From a bacterium (GTDB lineage: Bacteria; Bacteroidota; Ignavibacteria; Kapaibacteriales; UBA2268), in contig JANJUO010000368.1 in the NCBI GenBank assembly GCA_024710535.1, positions 1-6,667 of the forward strand: a stretch of DNA of 6,667 nt, given 5' to 3'. The notes under the pieces are model-generated. The model ran no database searches. It saw nothing but the letters and a program-made list of their open reading frames with translations, and had not been told where the DNA came from. This document shows positions 6,004 to 6,667 of the stretch, one piece after another. How positions within the stretch are numbered: position 1 is the stretch's first letter; every line of letters starts with the position of its first letter. A program made the position numbers and the translations under genes.

Positions 6004-6667
6004 ATGAAAAAATCTATTTTAATTCCATTGATTATAGCAATTACGTTATTATTTTCATGTAGCGAGGAAATTGTTGAAAGCAAATTTGGCACAATTTCTG
6101 GAGTAGTTTTAAATGTTGAAGATAGTACTACTGTTAGCAATGTTGAAATTTCAACTTACCCACCAACAACCGTAATTACCTCTGATAAAAATGGAAAATT
6201 CTACATTTCAAATGTAATAGGAAAAGAATACAAAGTAACAGCAATTAAAAGTGGATTTCTTAAAAAAGAAGTAAACATCTATGTTAATAATGATAAAACT
6301 ACAAATTTAGTGGTATTGTTGCAACCTATAAAAAAAGATACAACTCAAACTGACACAACAAATATTGACACCACGAGCAATGAATTATACAAAAAATCAT
6401 CATTAGTATGCTATTATCCATTCAATGAAAATTATGAGGACGTTTCCAAAAATAGATTAAATGGAAGCAGTAGCAACACAATTTTCGAAAAAAGTAACAA
6501 CAATACCTATATCAAATTATTAGGCACAAAAGAATCTTATGTTTTGATGGATTACCCGCAAAAATTTAATTTAAATGAATTTACATATTCATTTTGGATA
6601 AATCCAATGTCGAGTTATGGAACCGATTATCAAGATTTTATTGATGTTGTTTCTCGTTGGGGGCATT
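6004..6667 (+). CDS. Lipoprotein with carboxypeptidase-regulatory-like and LamG-like domains (partial, 3' end outside window)
   Basis: An open frame of 221 codons running off the window end without a stop. The N-terminus MKKSILIPLIIAITLLFSC is a lipoprotein signal with lipobox LFSC and Cys19 as the lipidated residue. It is followed by S-E-E, an acidic +2 to +4 region like Bacteroidota surface-export signals, so exposure on the outer membrane is possible. Residues about 29-107 form a carboxypeptidase-regulatory-like beta-sandwich: GTISGVVLN, VEISTYPP, TSDKNGKFYISNV, YKVTAIKSGFLKKEV, LVVLLQ. A Thr/Asp linker follows (KKDTTQTDTTNIDTT, 110-124). From about 133 a LamG/concanavalin A-like domain begins: LVCYYPFNENYEDVSKNRLNG, later FTYSFWINPMSS. 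LamG-like domains often bind glycans, but no ligand can be named. It starts nine bases after the methyltransferase stop. Catalytic or sorting domains could lie in the missing C-terminal part. Confidence 0.85.
   Translation, partial: MKKSILIPLIIAITLLFSCSEEIVESKFGTISGVVLNVEDSTTVSNVEISTYPPTTVITSDKNGKFYISNVIGKEYKVTAIKSGFLKKEVNIYVNNDKTTNLVVLLQPIKKDTTQTDTTNIDTTSNELYKKSSLVCYYPFNENYEDVSKNRLNGSSSNTIFEKSNNNTYIKLLGTKESYVLMDYPQKFNLNEFTYSFWINPMSSYGTDYQDFIDVVSRWGH

Noticed and set aside
5877..6140. Minus-strand small gene over the methyltransferase/lipoprotein junction
   Set aside because: The plus strand there has a clear stop, a Shine-Dalgarno and a lipoprotein signal start; the antisense frame has no recognisable features.

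Overview
The window is AT-rich DNA, with many A/T runs between genes. Several features point to the Bacteroidota/FCB group: the tryptophanase resembles Bacteroidota-type enzymes, there are possible TTTG/TAnnTTTG promoter boxes, most starts have weak or no Shine-Dalgarno, and the last gene encodes a lipoprotein with carboxypeptidase-regulatory-like and LamG-like domains. A close relative such as an Ignavibacteria- or Kapabacteria-type lineage would also fit. No rRNA or marker gene is present, so the placement is an inference.

Layout from left to right. (1) 64-1437, plus: tryptophanase of the beta-eliminating lyase family. (2) 1455-1495: a perfect 16-bp stem flanked by A and T runs, serving as a shared bidirectional terminator. 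(3) 1507-2691, minus: a TetR-family regulator with a very unusual tail of about 180 residues, rich in His and Pro, including seven (H/N)PHxxx hexapeptides. (4) 2692-2871: a divergent intergenic region with a 10-bp palindrome next to the tetR start, a repeated 10-mer and a possible promoter. (5) 2872-3435 and 3432-5102, plus: a two-gene operon with an ATGA overlap. It encodes a secreted YfiR-like protein and a membrane histidine kinase whose sensory half (TM, CHASE8-like, TM, HAMP) looks like that of the diguanylate cyclase YfiN/TpbB. (6) 5194-5994, plus: a class I SAM-dependent methyltransferase. (7) 6004 to the window end, plus: a partial lipoprotein closely following the methyltransferase.

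How the genes relate. Tryptophanase would split L-tryptophan into indole, pyruvate and ammonia. The YfiR-like protein probably acts in the periplasm on the kinase's sensor domain, as YfiR does on YfiN, but the output here would be phosphotransfer rather than c-di-GMP synthesis. No response regulator lies in the window. The TetR protein is divergent from the yfiR-kinase operon and could control it or itself; its tail suggests transition-metal binding. The methyltransferase and lipoprotein may be co-transcribed; their substrate and partners are unknown.

Most notable items: the His-rich tailed TetR regulator, and the YfiR plus YfiN-like-sensor/histidine-kinase pairing.
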